From an uncultured Alphaproteobacteria bacterium (lineage in GTDB: Bacteria > Pseudomonadota > Alphaproteobacteria > HIMB59), in assembly GCA_902591315.1 (NCBI GenBank), contig CACJAI010000004.1, positions 19,289-83,288 on the forward strand: a stretch of DNA of 64,000 nucleotides, given 5' to 3'. Below, one piece after another: positions 7,922-17,445 of this stretch (its first letter is position 1; every line of letters starts with the position of its first letter). The notes beneath the pieces were generated by a model that made no database searches, was not told the origin of the DNA, and worked only from the letters and a program-made list of their open reading frames with translations. The position numbers were made by a program, and so were the translations under genes.

Positions 7922-9241
7922 TTAAATCTTACCAGGCACCCAACCCGTTCCCGCTAAAGGAACCCTTGCCATTGCAGCAGCTTCAACTGTTAATGCACAT
8001 AGGTCCTCAGGTTCAAGATTATGTAAATCGTTTTTACCGCATGCCCTGGCTATAGTTTGGGCTTCAAGAGTCATAACCTTGAGATAATTAGATAATCTTT
8101 TTCCACCTTTTACTGGATCTAACCTTTTCATTAATTTTGGGTCTTGTGTATTTATACCAGATGGGTCTTTACCTTCATGCCAATCATCGAAAGCACCAGC
8201 TGTTGTTCCAAGTTTTTTGTAATCGCTCTCCCACTTTGGATCATTATCACCAAGTGCGATTAATGCTGATGAACCAATGGAAACAGCATCAGCACCCAAT
8301 GCCATTGCTTTTGCAACATCCGCACCATTTCTAATTCCACCTGAAATAATTAACTGAACCTTCCTGTGCATATCTAAGTCTAATAAAGCATCTACTGCTG
8401 GCCTGATACACGCCAATGTTGGCTGACCTACATTTTCGATAAATACCTCCTGTGTAGCTGCAGTACCTCCTTGCATACCATCAAGCACCACCACATCAGC
8501 ACCTGCTTTTACTGCAAGAGCAGTATCGTAGTAAGGCCTAGATCCTGCAATTTTTACAAATATGGGAACTTTCCAACCTGTTATTTCCCTGAGCTCTAAA
8601 ATCTTAATTTCCAAATCATCTGGTCCAGTCCAATCTGGATGTCTACATGCTGATCTCTGATCAATTCCTTTTGGTAATGTTCTCATCTCGGCAACACGAT
8701 CACTTATCTTTTGACCGAGTAACATACCTCCACCGCCAGGTTTAGCACCTTGACCTATCACAACTTCAATAGCATCTGCTTTTCTTAAATCCTCTGGATT
8801 CATTCCATACCTTGAGGGAAGTAATTGGTAAACCAAATGCTTTGATTGTCCTCTCTCCTCAGGGGTCATGCCTCCATCGCCTGTTGTCGTTGAAGTCCCG
8901 GCAATACTAGCTCCTCTTCCAAGCGCTTCTTTCGCAGGTCCTGAGAGAGCTCCAAAGCTCATTCCAGCAATTGTTATTGGAATATCTAATTCAAGCGGTT
9001 TTTTTGCAAATCTTGTTCCAAGAGTGACGTTAGTACTACACTTTTCTCTGTAGCCCTCTAAGGGGTATCTTGACATTGATGCGCCTAAAAAAAGAAGATC
9101 GTCAAAATGAGGTAATCTTTTTTTTGAACCACCGCCTCTAATGTCATAAATACCTGTTTCTGCAGCTCTTCGAATTTCAGAGTTTGTATAGTCATCAAAT
9201 GTCCAAGATTTTCTTGGTGTAGTTTTAAATTTTTCTGCCAT
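7922..9241 (-). CDS. mgsC: N-methylglutamate synthase subunit C-like (copy 2), lacking the Fe-S cysteines
   Basis: 439 residues, clearly homologous to copy 1 over the whole FMN barrel (YREKCSTNVTLG, GMSFGALSGPAKEALGRGAS, IGQGAKPGGGGMLLGQKISD, ISGGIRNGADVAKAMALGADA, and the near-identical ending ALTVEAAAMARVPLAGTG). The region where copy 1 has CYHCHTGRCPVGVATQDP here reads FDDWHEGKDPSGINTQDP (residues 351-368), without a single Cys. The 3Fe-4S ligands are therefore absent. The gene follows mgdABCD, mgsA and mgsB copy 2 in one run and overlaps mgsB by one base. It may be the N-methylglutamate synthase proper or an enzyme of different substrate or redox behaviour. Confidence 0.85.
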   Translation of the reverse strand: MAEKFKTTPRKSWTFDDYTNSEIRRAAETGIYDIRGGGSKKRLPHFDDLLFLGASMSRYPLEGYREKCSTNVTLGTRFAKKPLELDIPITIAGMSFGALSGPAKEALGRGASIAGTSTTTGDGGMTPEERGQSKHLVYQLLPSRYGMNPEDLRKADAIEVVIGQGAKPGGGGMLLGQKISDRVAEMRTLPKGIDQRSACRHPDWTGPDDLEIKILELREITGWKVPIFVKIAGSRPYYDTALAVKAGADVVVLDGMQGGTAATQEVFIENVGQPTLACIRPAVDALLDLDMHRKVQLIISGGIRNGADVAKAMALGADAVSIGSSALIALGDNDPKWESDYKKLGTTAGAFDDWHEGKDPSGINTQDPKLMKRLDPVKGGKRLSNYLKVMTLEAQTIARACGKNDLHNLEPEDLCALTVEAAAMARVPLAGTGWVPGKI

Positions 9242-9924
9242 TAGTACTCCGATACATTATCTATATTAAAATTATAAAGTTTTCTTGCTGAACCATACAT
9301 TTTGAAGTTTTTAATCTCACTTTCATTTACACTTGCTTTTTTTAAAAGAGATCTCAAAATATTTTGATCTTTTTTATTCATTTTTTTCTCTTCGCAGTCA
9401 GCACCGAGTGATTTCACCTTACCCTTAATAAAAATATTTGCTTCATAGATACTGTCTCCCAGAGCGTCTCCAGCATCTCCACATATAACTAAATTTCCAG
9501 ATTGAGCCATAAATGCAGACATATGGCCTACCGATCCTTTAACTATAATATCTATTCCTTTCATTGAAATCCCACAACGTGAACTAGTATCACCATCAAT
9601 GATCAAAGTTCCACCATGTGCTGTAGCACCGGCTGATTGGGATGCATTGCCCTTAACATGAACAGTTCCAGACATCATATTTTCTGCAACACCTGTGCCC
9701 ACATTTCCATTTACAATGATATTTGCATTCATGTTCATACCAGCACAATAGTATCCTGTGTGACCATCAATAGTGACTTCAATCTCGTCTTTTAGTCCAG
9801 CACAAATAGCGTGATTTCCATCTGGATTTGAAATTTTAAAAATCTTTTTGTTTGATTTTCTATCTATACTCTGAAGAGTTTCATTAACTTTTCTCAATGA
9901 CTCTTTTTTTAAATTTAAATTCAT
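9241..9924 (-). CDS. mgsB: N-methylglutamate synthase subunit B-like (GXGXG), copy 2
   Basis: 227 residues of the glutamate-synthase GXGXG beta-helix domain. Repeats such as VTIDGHTGYYCAGMNMNANI, GGTLIIDGDTSSRCGISMKG and SGNLVICGDAGDALGDSIYE are visible. It is shorter than copy 1 and lacks that copy's N-terminal extension. Start and stop overlap its neighbours mgsA (upstream) and mgsC (downstream) by one base each, indicating coupled translation. Assigned from homology to copy 1 and from linkage to mgdABCD. Confidence 0.86.
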   Translation of the reverse strand: MNLNLKKESLRKVNETLQSIDRKSNKKIFKISNPDGNHAICAGLKDEIEVTIDGHTGYYCAGMNMNANIIVNGNVGTGVAENMMSGTVHVKGNASQSAGATAHGGTLIIDGDTSSRCGISMKGIDIIVKGSVGHMSAFMAQSGNLVICGDAGDALGDSIYEANIFIKGKVKSLGADCEEKKMNKKDQNILRSLLKKASVNESEIKNFKMYGSARKLYNFNIDNVSEY

Positions 9925-10805
9925 TATTTGCCCCAGCTGTATACTTTTCCGGGCTCTGGTTCAAAAATTTTCGCTGAATTTACATTTGGTAAGTGTGCCA
10001 TTGCTTGAAACTCTGAGGCAATAGCAACATAATCCTTTGTTTCTGCAACAACTGCGGGTTTACAAGCTATCTCATCTCTAACAATTGCCATGCCATTTTT
10101 GGTTCCAGAAATAAATGTGTAAAAACCATCGAGGTCCTTCAGTCCATCCAAAAGTGTTTCTTTGAGTGATTTTTTATCAGATAATCCGTTTGAAATATAA
10201 CCTGCAGCGACTTCCGTATCATTCAATGACTTTATTTCAATCCCTTTTTTCTGAAGCGATCTTCTTAAATTGTTGTGATTTGACAAAGATCCGTTATGTA
10301 CAAGACATTCATCCTCGCCTGTGGAATATGGATGAGAGCCGTCTGTCGTGATTGCACTTTCTGTTGCCATCCTTGTATGCCCAATAGCATGTGAGCCAGA
10401 AAACTTCTCTAGTGAAAAATTTTTAACAACATCCTTCGGATTTCCTACTTGTTTAAATATTTCTATGCAACTACCATACCCAACTAAACTTAATTCATCA
10501 TGATTTTTTAAAATTTCTATAAATTTCTTTGGCTTCATTGCTGTTTCAATTATTAAATGATCTGAAATAGATTTTACTTTGATATCTTTTACTTGCTTAG
10601 ATAGTTTTTTTGAAATTTCTTTTACTTGATCAGTATTAGAGCAGACCGAATATTTATATTTCTTTTTTTTCTCAGATGAGTATATCGCAAAACCTGCACT
10701 ATCAGGACCACGCGTAGCCATACTATTCATCATTCCAGTAAGAAATTTACCTAATTGTGAATTATATTTTTTATTTTTTAAATATATTCCAACTATACCG
10801 CACAT
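9924..10805 (-). CDS. mgsA: N-methylglutamate synthase subunit A-like (class II amidotransferase), copy 2
   Basis: 293 residues starting MCGIVGIYLKN, with Cys2 as the Ntn nucleophile. It also has MATRGPDSAGFAIYS, AIGHTRMATESAITTDGSHPY, HNGSLSNHNNLRRSLQKKG and the acidic motif SLNDTEVAAGYI. The middle ~80 residues (KYSVCSNTDQVKE and following) correspond to the insertion seen in copy 1 but have diverged strongly. It lies 5 bases after mgdD and overlaps mgsB copy 2, so synthesis and oxidation of N-methylglutamate are encoded in one transcript here. Confidence 0.87.
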   Translation of the reverse strand: MCGIVGIYLKNKKYNSQLGKFLTGMMNSMATRGPDSAGFAIYSSEKKKKYKYSVCSNTDQVKEISKKLSKQVKDIKVKSISDHLIIETAMKPKKFIEILKNHDELSLVGYGSCIEIFKQVGNPKDVVKNFSLEKFSGSHAIGHTRMATESAITTDGSHPYSTGEDECLVHNGSLSNHNNLRRSLQKKGIEIKSLNDTEVAAGYISNGLSDKKSLKETLLDGLKDLDGFYTFISGTKNGMAIVRDEIACKPAVVAETKDYVAIASEFQAMAHLPNVNSAKIFEPEPGKVYSWGK

Positions 10806-10810
10806 TAATA

Positions 10811-11404
10811 TTAAATACCCTCATACCCATACTCTAATGACGAGTCAGTAATGCTATGGTAAAAAGAACCACCAAAGCTTCTTAATGCATAAAGGTTAAA
10901 ACAAAACGGTTGGTCGTCTAAATAGTCGATCAGTATGTTAATTCCGTTATATGTCGTGTTCACGCAATTATTTGGTTTAAACATATTTTCATTAAAATTT
11001 ATTGGAGAACCTTTTTTTAAAACATTTTTTGCATTTACGCCTGATATTTGTAATACAGCTCTTGATTGTGAAATATCTGTAATGGCAAAATCCTCATCTC
11101 TAATCGATTTATAAATTTCGTCTTTCAAGTCAATTTTTTTTGAGATAATTAACCAGGTATCAGGACCGGTCCACAATACTCTTGTTTCTTGGTTGTGAGA
11201 AACTTTTAGACTTTCTGTCGGTAAATTAAGTTGATTTATGGTAACTTTTTCAATCTCAATTGAGCTTTTTTTAAATTTAGCAATTTGGATAATACTTAGG
11301 TCTTTTATTTCTGAAATTTTTAATAGGTTTTCTTTATTCTCATAGTCGCCAAACAAGCCGAGCTTATGATCAAAATGAAGTGGTGATAGGTTTTGTGCTC
11401 CCAT
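10811..11404 (-). CDS. mgdD: N-methylglutamate dehydrogenase subunit D (sarcosine oxidase gamma-like)
   Basis: 197 residues resembling the gamma subunit of heterotetrameric sarcosine oxidase (SoxG), itself a small relative of GcvT. Visible features are SPLHFDHKLGLFGDYENKEN at the N-terminus, TRVLWTGPDTWLIIS in the middle and AITDISQSRAVLQISGVNAKNVLKKG afterwards. It shares one base with mgdC and precedes mgsA copy 2 by 5 bases. Gamma subunits are the least conserved part of this complex, so much of the weight comes from the soxBDAG gene order. Confidence 0.85.
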   Translation of the reverse strand: MGAQNLSPLHFDHKLGLFGDYENKENLLKISEIKDLSIIQIAKFKKSSIEIEKVTINQLNLPTESLKVSHNQETRVLWTGPDTWLIISKKIDLKDEIYKSIRDEDFAITDISQSRAVLQISGVNAKNVLKKGSPINFNENMFKPNNCVNTTYNGINILIDYLDDQPFCFNLYALRSFGGSFYHSITDSSLEYGYEGI

Positions 11405-14403
11405 TATGATCTTACCCTTGAGCCTTCGGGATCAACATAGTGTGAGGATACTACCTCAACAGGAATTGAAATATCTTTCAAAGGAGAGACAGCATATAGA
11501 TTTTTACCAATTTTATTTTTACCATCTTTTATAATAGCTATGGAAAAAGGATTATTATATTCAACACTCCAACAAGAAGATGAAACATGTCCAAGTTTAG
11601 GTATTGGGGCAACAGCACTATTATCTTCTATAATATGTGAACCCTCTGGGATCTTTGTTTTTTTGTCTAGTGGAACAAGTCCAACAATAGTTTGTCTATC
11701 CGACTCAGTGAATGCATCTTTAGATAAAGATCTTTTACCTATGAAATCTTTTTTCTGACTCACCATACTATTCAGTCCAACATCAAAAGGAATAGTACGT
11801 CCGTCTAATTCTGCTCCTGCGACATGACCCATTTCTATTCTTAAGGTTGATAGAGCTTCTGTTCCGTATGGTTGAATATCAAATGACTGTCCTACTTCCA
11901 TGATCTTCTTCCACATATAAAGACCATAGTTTGACTCGACATTTACCTCATAAGCTAGTTCGCCAGAAAAAGAAATTCTATAAATTCTAGCTTTGATACC
12001 GTCTATTGAAGAGTCCACTAGCCCCATGAATGGTAAGCCCTCATTAGACATATCTACATCGGGAAATAACTTAGATAAAAGATCTCTAGACTTTGGACCT
12101 GCCACTGCTATACCAGACCACTGTTCAGTAGTTGATAAGACATTTACATCTAAATCTGGCCATACAACTTGTAAATAATACTCTAAGTGCGATAAAACAT
12201 TTGCAGCTTGGGCAGTAGTGGTAGTCATATGAAAATGATTTTCAGATAATCGAGATGTTGTTCCATCATCAAAAACCATGCCGTCTTCCCTTAGCATTAC
12301 ACCATATCTAGCTTTTCCAACGGGCAGTTTCAGCCATGCATTTGTATAAACTCTGTTTAAGAATTCTGGTGCATCCGGACCTTTAATATCAATCTTACCA
12401 AGTGTAGTAACATCACAAATTCCAACGTTTTTTCTTACATTTGCAGCTTCCCTATTAACAGCACTGTTCATATCCTCAGAACCCCTTGGGTAGTATCTGG
12501 GTCTTTGCCATAAACCTGCTGCTACAAAAACAGCATTATTTTCCTCATGCCATGTATGAATGGGAGATTTTCTTGTTGGTAAATAGTGATTACCAACTTC
12601 TCTACCCACGATAGCTCCAATTGTTACAGGAGTGTATGGTGGTCTAAATGTTGTATGACCAACTTCTGGAACAATCTTTTTTTCAATTTTAGATACATAT
12701 TGCAAACCATTTAAATTACTTGTCTTGCCTTGATCGCCAGCCATCCCAAGAGTTGTATATCTTTTGACGTGCTCAATTGATCTGAAGCCTTCTCTAATTG
12801 CTAGCTCTACATCAGAAACTGCAACGTCATTTTGAAAGTCGATAAAGCGTTTTGGTTTTTTTCCAGATGGTAAAGGCATACACCAGAGCTTTTCATGCTT
12901 TTCATAGCTAGGTTCATTTGAGTTGGGACTATTTGTAGGATTATTTTGATCTGTGAATTTGTTTGATAAATCAAAGCCCACTTGAAAACCTTCAGCTAGA
13001 GATTGATTTAATGTAAATGAACCATTAGCTGCTCCAATTGCTGTTTCTTTTTGTCTTTTTTTATCCGGTACGAACGCATCAATATCATCATTGAACTTTA
13101 ATTTATTTCCAGCTTGGGAAGATAAATGAACTGTTGGTGTCCAGCCACCGGACATACAAATGCAATCACACTCTACTGTTTCTTCTGAAATAAAAGACTC
13201 TTTTGAAGAGTCAAGCTTGCCAATGATAGCAGAATTTATCTTCAAATGTCCTTTAGTGTCTGCGATCCCTGAATTAAATTTTATAGAAATACCCTTTTGC
13301 TGAACTTCCTTGACTAATTCACCGTTTGAGCTGTCTCGAGTGTCTACAATGATTGGTTCAATATCATTTTTAATAAACTCAAGGGCAGTTGAATATGCTG
13401 TATCATTATTGGTAAATATAATTGGTTTCTTACCAACTAATGTTTCATAAACCTTCATATACTCTTTTGCTGCTGAGGCTAATACAATTCCTGGTCTATC
13501 ATTATTTCCAAAAGATATTGGTCTTTCAATAGAACCAGTTGAAACTATTACTTCTCCAGCTCTAATATAATGTAATCTTTGTCTGGGAGTGTATTTTGAG
13601 GGATTTTCAATATGATCTCTAACTCTTTCAATCATTACGGTCATATTGTGATCATAGTATCCGAAGACTTGTGACCTTTTTTTTAATATTACATTTGGCA
13701 TACTTTTTAGTTGGGAAATGGTATCACTAGCCCACTCTTTTCCTGACATGTTACCAATCGTAACTTCGTCAGTTAGAAGAGAGCCACCAAAATTAGGCTT
13801 GTCTTCTGCTAATATAACCCTTGCCCCATTTTTAGCAGCAGCCAGAGCACTTGCGAGGCCTGATGGGCCAGAGCCAACAACTAGTACATCGCAGTGTTCA
13901 TAATTATGTTCGTACCTATCTGGGTCAGGTAACAGTGGTGCTTTACCCATACCAGCAGCTTTTCTTATAAATGGTTCATAGATTTTCATCCAAAAACTTT
14001 TTGGCCACATAAATGTTTTGTAATAGAAACCTGCAGGAAAAAAACGATTTAAGACATTATTTATTTCTCCAATATCAAATTGAACTGAAGGCCAACAATT
14101 TTGACTTTTAGCTTTTAATCCCTCAACTAACTCAACTTCGGTTGCAATGATATTAGGTTCAGATTTATTACCATCATGCAATTGAACCATTGCATTTGGT
14201 TCTTCAACACCAACTCCCAAAAAACCGCGAGGTCGATGATACTTAAAACTTCTTCCAACTAAATGAACACCATTTGCAATTAAAGCAGATGCAAGAGTGT
14301 CTCCTTCATAGCCATGATAAATAGTACCGTTAAAAGTAAAGTTAATTTTTTTATCCTTATTAATAAGTCCATTTGAGTTGGTTGTTCTAAAATTGTTAGA
14401 CAT
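11404..14403 (-). CDS. mgdC: N-methylglutamate dehydrogenase subunit C (sarcosine oxidase alpha-like)
   Basis: 999 residues, the normal size of SoxA-type alpha subunits. Domain order: an N-terminal ferredoxin-like domain (about 15-105, TFNGTIYHGYEGDTLASALIANG and RSFKYHRPRGFLGVG); a Rossmann FAD/NAD domain from about 170 (HCDVLVVGSGPSGLASALAA) with CICMSGGWTPTVHLSSQ; and a C-terminal GcvT-like folate-binding domain from about 620 (REAANVRKNVGICDVTTLGKI). The complex oxidises N-methylglutamate to glutamate and passes the C1 unit, probably to tetrahydrofolate in the C-terminal domain. It overlaps mgdB by 8 bases and mgdD by one base. Confidence 0.92.
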   Translation of the reverse strand: MSNNFRTTNSNGLINKDKKINFTFNGTIYHGYEGDTLASALIANGVHLVGRSFKYHRPRGFLGVGVEEPNAMVQLHDGNKSEPNIIATEVELVEGLKAKSQNCWPSVQFDIGEINNVLNRFFPAGFYYKTFMWPKSFWMKIYEPFIRKAAGMGKAPLLPDPDRYEHNYEHCDVLVVGSGPSGLASALAAAKNGARVILAEDKPNFGGSLLTDEVTIGNMSGKEWASDTISQLKSMPNVILKKRSQVFGYYDHNMTVMIERVRDHIENPSKYTPRQRLHYIRAGEVIVSTGSIERPISFGNNDRPGIVLASAAKEYMKVYETLVGKKPIIFTNNDTAYSTALEFIKNDIEPIIVDTRDSSNGELVKEVQQKGISIKFNSGIADTKGHLKINSAIIGKLDSSKESFISEETVECDCICMSGGWTPTVHLSSQAGNKLKFNDDIDAFVPDKKRQKETAIGAANGSFTLNQSLAEGFQVGFDLSNKFTDQNNPTNSPNSNEPSYEKHEKLWCMPLPSGKKPKRFIDFQNDVAVSDVELAIREGFRSIEHVKRYTTLGMAGDQGKTSNLNGLQYVSKIEKKIVPEVGHTTFRPPYTPVTIGAIVGREVGNHYLPTRKSPIHTWHEENNAVFVAAGLWQRPRYYPRGSEDMNSAVNREAANVRKNVGICDVTTLGKIDIKGPDAPEFLNRVYTNAWLKLPVGKARYGVMLREDGMVFDDGTTSRLSENHFHMTTTTAQAANVLSHLEYYLQVVWPDLDVNVLSTTEQWSGIAVAGPKSRDLLSKLFPDVDMSNEGLPFMGLVDSSIDGIKARIYRISFSGELAYEVNVESNYGLYMWKKIMEVGQSFDIQPYGTEALSTLRIEMGHVAGAELDGRTIPFDVGLNSMVSQKKDFIGKRSLSKDAFTESDRQTIVGLVPLDKKTKIPEGSHIIEDNSAVAPIPKLGHVSSSCWSVEYNNPFSIAIIKDGKNKIGKNLYAVSPLKDISIPVEVVSSHYVDPEGSRVRS

Positions 14404-14668
14404 TAAAGTCCTCGTTCATTTTACAAGTGTCAAAAATTTCATGTGTAGCGGTGTCTCTTGAGACTTTAAACCATTGTCTACATCCAGAAACATGATGCCA
14501 TAGTTCTGAGTGTTTTCCTCTTGGGTTATCTCTGTAGTAAACAAAATTATCCCAATCCTCGGTTGAAATTTCTTCTCCTAGTTGAGGTCTTTTTATAGTG
14601 GCGTCTCCGCCATAAGAAAATTCATTTTGTGAGCGCTTGCCACAGTATGGGCATTTTATTTCTAACAT
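14396..14668 (-). CDS. mgdB: N-methylglutamate dehydrogenase subunit B (sarcosine oxidase delta-like, zinc)
   Basis: 90 residues, typical of SoxD. The zinc ligands are visible as Cys6 and Cys9 (CPYCGKR) and His59 and Cys63 (HHVSGCRQWF). Also typical are RPQLGEEISTEDWDNFVYYRDNPRG across residues 27-51 and RDTATHEI near 71. It sits between mgdA (3-base gap) and mgdC (8-base overlap), the standard position of the delta subunit. It binds zinc and stabilises the heterotetramer. Confidence 0.93.
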   Translation of the reverse strand: MLEIKCPYCGKRSQNEFSYGGDATIKRPQLGEEISTEDWDNFVYYRDNPRGKHSELWHHVSGCRQWFKVSRDTATHEIFDTCKMNEDFNV

Positions 14669-14671
14669 CTA

Positions 14672-15928
14672 TTAACCGATCCAAGGTTTAGGGCCTACAC
14701 CCTTTTCATCTATAATTTTTCCAGTATGGAATCTTTCAAGGTTAAAGTCTGAGTTGAGTTCATGTACTTGATCTTTTGCTATTGTATGTGCAAAAACAAA
14801 ACCTGAGCTAGGAGTAGCTTTAAAGCCGCCGTAACACCAACCGCAATTAAGATATACCCCCTCAATATGAGTTTTATCGATTATTGGAGAACCATCCATG
14901 GACATATCCATAATACCTCCCCAAGTTCGAAGCATTTTGAGTCTACTAAAGTTTGGGAAGACAGCCAATCCACCTGTTAAAACATGCTGTATCATTGGCA
15001 TATTTCCTCTTTGAGCATAGCTATTGTAACCATCCAAATCACCACCCATAACCATTTCACCTTTGTCAGATTGGCTACAATAAAAGTGACCTGCTCCGAA
15101 TGTAACTACATTATGAAGTAAAGGTTTAACTGGTTCTGAGACACAAGCTTGCAGAACATGTGCTTCAATTGGAAGTCTCATATTTAACATGTCTGCTAAA
15201 AGTGTTGTGCTTCCAGCAACACACAATCCAACTTTTTTAGTTTTAATATTTCCTCTTGATGTTTGAACGCCTTCTATTTTTCCGTTGTTAACATCAAAAC
15301 CTGTCACTTCACAATTTTGAATTATATCGACACCCATGGAGTCTGCCTGTCTCGCATATCCCCAAGCAACTGCATCATGTCTTGCAGTTCCCCCACGTGG
15401 CTGCATTAAACCACCATGAATAGGAAAACGACATGTTTCTGAAAAATCTGCAAATGGGATCATCTTTTTTAAATCATCCCTTCCAAGAAGAATTGCATCA
15501 ATACCATTTAATCTCATAGAGTTACCTCTTCTAGCGTAAGCATTCATTTGTGCATCAGAGTGAGCTAAGTTTATAATTCCTCTCGGTGAGTACATAACGT
15601 TGTAATTTAATTCTTGGCTAAGTGTTTCCCAAAGCTTCATGCCAAACTCATAAAAATGAGCGTTTGAATCAAACATATAGTTAGATCTCAAGATGGTAGT
15701 GTTTCTTCCAACATTACCTCCACCAATCCAACCCTTTTCAAGTATGGCAACGTTTGTGATGCCATGTTCTTTTGCAAGATAATAAGCTGTTGCAAGACCA
15801 TGACCACCACCGCCTACAATTATGACATCGTATTCTTTTTTAGGCTCAGGGTCTTTCCAAGCTACCTCCCAATTTTCATGGTTGGTGAAAGCATTTTTTA
15901 CTAAACTAAAAACTGAGTACTTTTGCAT
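14672..15928 (-). CDS. mgdA: N-methylglutamate dehydrogenase subunit A (sarcosine oxidase beta-like)
   Basis: 418 residues of the SoxB family. An FAD-binding Rossmann motif lies at about 34-48 (YDVIIVGGGGHGLATAYYLA). GWIGGGNVGRNTTILRSNY follows near 66-84, and RGGTARHDAVAWGYAR near 178-193. The His184 of the latter corresponds to the covalent-flavin histidine of heterotetrameric sarcosine oxidases. It begins the run mgdA-B-C-D-mgsA-B-C, divergent from tmm. The shared 173-base promoter region contains a palindromic operator. N-methylglutamate rather than sarcosine is inferred from linkage to gmaS and mgsABC. Confidence 0.9.
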   Translation of the reverse strand: MQKYSVFSLVKNAFTNHENWEVAWKDPEPKKEYDVIIVGGGGHGLATAYYLAKEHGITNVAILEKGWIGGGNVGRNTTILRSNYMFDSNAHFYEFGMKLWETLSQELNYNVMYSPRGIINLAHSDAQMNAYARRGNSMRLNGIDAILLGRDDLKKMIPFADFSETCRFPIHGGLMQPRGGTARHDAVAWGYARQADSMGVDIIQNCEVTGFDVNNGKIEGVQTSRGNIKTKKVGLCVAGSTTLLADMLNMRLPIEAHVLQACVSEPVKPLLHNVVTFGAGHFYCSQSDKGEMVMGGDLDGYNSYAQRGNMPMIQHVLTGGLAVFPNFSRLKMLRTWGGIMDMSMDGSPIIDKTHIEGVYLNCGWCYGGFKATPSSGFVFAHTIAKDQVHELNSDFNLERFHTGKIIDEKGVGPKPWIG

Positions 15929-15984
15929 GATTCAATTAAACCTCTTCGAAAATATATATTCCTAATAAAATGCTACAATAAACC

Positions 15985-16003
15985 TGTTCCATAATATGAA
16001 ACA
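15985..16003. promoter_or_regulatory. Putative IclR operator (site 3) between mgdA and tmm
   Basis: TGTTCCATA-A-TATGAAACA has one arm identical to the perfect site 1 arm and the other differing by one base. It lies in the only space between the divergent mgd operon and tmm, 57 bases before the mgdA start codon and 99 bases before tmm. It could therefore control both. The centre contains CATAAT in the tmm direction, so binding may cover a -10 element. Confidence 0.72.
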
Positions 16004-16101
16004 ACATTTTTATTATACCTGTATTTATTACAGAGTATGACAAAAAATGGATTGGAAATTAAAATTTAATTATTAATATTAATTCAAATCGGAGGAGAAT
16101 A

Positions 16102-17436
16102 ATGACAAAAGTTGCACTAATTGGTACAGGTCCCTGTGGACTATCTTTTTTAAGATCTCTGCATCAAGCGCAAAGCAAAGGCGAAAATATTCCTGAGGTT
16201 GTTGCCTTTGAAAAACAAGAAAGTTGGGGTGGTCTTTGGAATTATACTTGGAGAACCGGGTCTGATCAATATGGAGATCCAATTCACAATAGCATGTATA
16301 GATACCTTTGGTCGAATGGGCCAAAAGAGTGCCTTGAATTTGCAGATTATTCTTTTGATGAGCATTTCAAAAAACCAATTCCCTCCTTCCCTCCAAGAGC
16401 CGTCCTTCAAGATTACATTTTAGGTCGTGCAGAAAATTCAGATGTAAAAAAATACGTAAAGTTTAACACCACTGTTACCTCTGTTGCTGATAATGGTAAT
16501 GGATTTGATATTACATACCGAAGTAAAAAAGACGATCAAACTAAAACTGAAAGTTTTGATAAATTAGTTGTTGCGACTGGTCACTTCTCTGTTCCCTACA
16601 TTCCTGAATATGAGGGAATGAATAGCTTTCCAGGGAGAATAATGCACTCTCATGATTTCAGAGACGCTGAAGAGTTTAGAGATAAAAACGTTGTCGTTCT
16701 CGGAAGTAGTTACTCTGCTGAAGATGTAGCGTTACAGTGCCATAAATATGGAGCTAAAACTGTTACTATTGGTTATAGAAACAATCCAATGGGTTTCAAT
16801 TGGCCTGAAGGCATGAAAGAAGTACATTACATGGATAAGATCGATGGAAATAAAGCAGTTTTTAAAGATGGCACAGTTCAAGAAATGGATGCCTTAATAC
16901 TATGTACAGGTTACTTGCATCATTTTCCTTTTTTACCAGAAGATCTAAAATTAAAAACTCATAACAGGCTGTATCCTCCAAACTTATACAAAGGAGTAGT
17001 ATGGCAAAATAATCAAAATTTGTTTTATCTTGGTATGCAAGATCAGTTTCATACTTTTAACATGTTTGATGCCCAAGCTTGGTATGTTAGAGACATAATA
17101 ATGAACAAAATAACTCTGCCTTCAGCTGATGAGTTAGCAAAGGATATTGATAATTGGGTTAAAAAGGAAGAGGCCCTAGAGGATGCCTATCAAATGATTG
17201 ATTTTCAAACAGATTATTGTGTAGATTTATGTTCTGCTGTTGACTACCCAAAAATTGACTTTGAGTTAATTCGCAAACATTTTTATGATTGGGAGCACCA
17301 TAAGGAAGAAAATATCCTGACTTATAGAGATAAATCCTTTTCCTCGCCTGTCACTGGCACCACTGGTCCCTCACATCACACTACGTGGTTGGATGCTATG
17401 GATGACTCTATGGCTACATATTTAGATACAAAATAA
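16102..17436 (+). CDS. tmm: Trimethylamine monooxygenase
   Basis: 444 residues of the bacterial flavin-containing monooxygenase family. Tmm oxidises trimethylamine to TMAO with NADPH and O2 (and may also oxidise DMS). Visible motifs are FAD-binding GTGPCGLSFLRSL (residues 8-20), ESWGGLWNYTWRTGSDQYGDP, the FMO signature FPGRIMHSHDFR, and the NADPH-binding GSSYSAEDVALQCHKYG. Length and the aromatic-rich N-terminal third match characterised Tmm. A GGAGGAG site lies 6-9 bases before the ATG. It is divergent from mgdA and close to the TMAO genes tdm and tmoXWV, which supports the substrate. Confidence 0.94.
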   Translation: MTKVALIGTGPCGLSFLRSLHQAQSKGENIPEVVAFEKQESWGGLWNYTWRTGSDQYGDPIHNSMYRYLWSNGPKECLEFADYSFDEHFKKPIPSFPPRAVLQDYILGRAENSDVKKYVKFNTTVTSVADNGNGFDITYRSKKDDQTKTESFDKLVVATGHFSVPYIPEYEGMNSFPGRIMHSHDFRDAEEFRDKNVVVLGSSYSAEDVALQCHKYGAKTVTIGYRNNPMGFNWPEGMKEVHYMDKIDGNKAVFKDGTVQEMDALILCTGYLHHFPFLPEDLKLKTHNRLYPPNLYKGVVWQNNQNLFYLGMQDQFHTFNMFDAQAWYVRDIIMNKITLPSADELAKDIDNWVKKEEALEDAYQMIDFQTDYCVDLCSAVDYPKIDFELIRKHFYDWEHHKEENILTYRDKSFSSPVTGTTGPSHHTTWLDAMDDSMATYLDTK

Positions 17437-17445
17437 ATATTATAT

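Noticed and set aside
16079..16410. Two antisense frames over the tmm start
   Set aside because: They cover conserved FAD-binding codons of tmm; no ribosome-binding sites.
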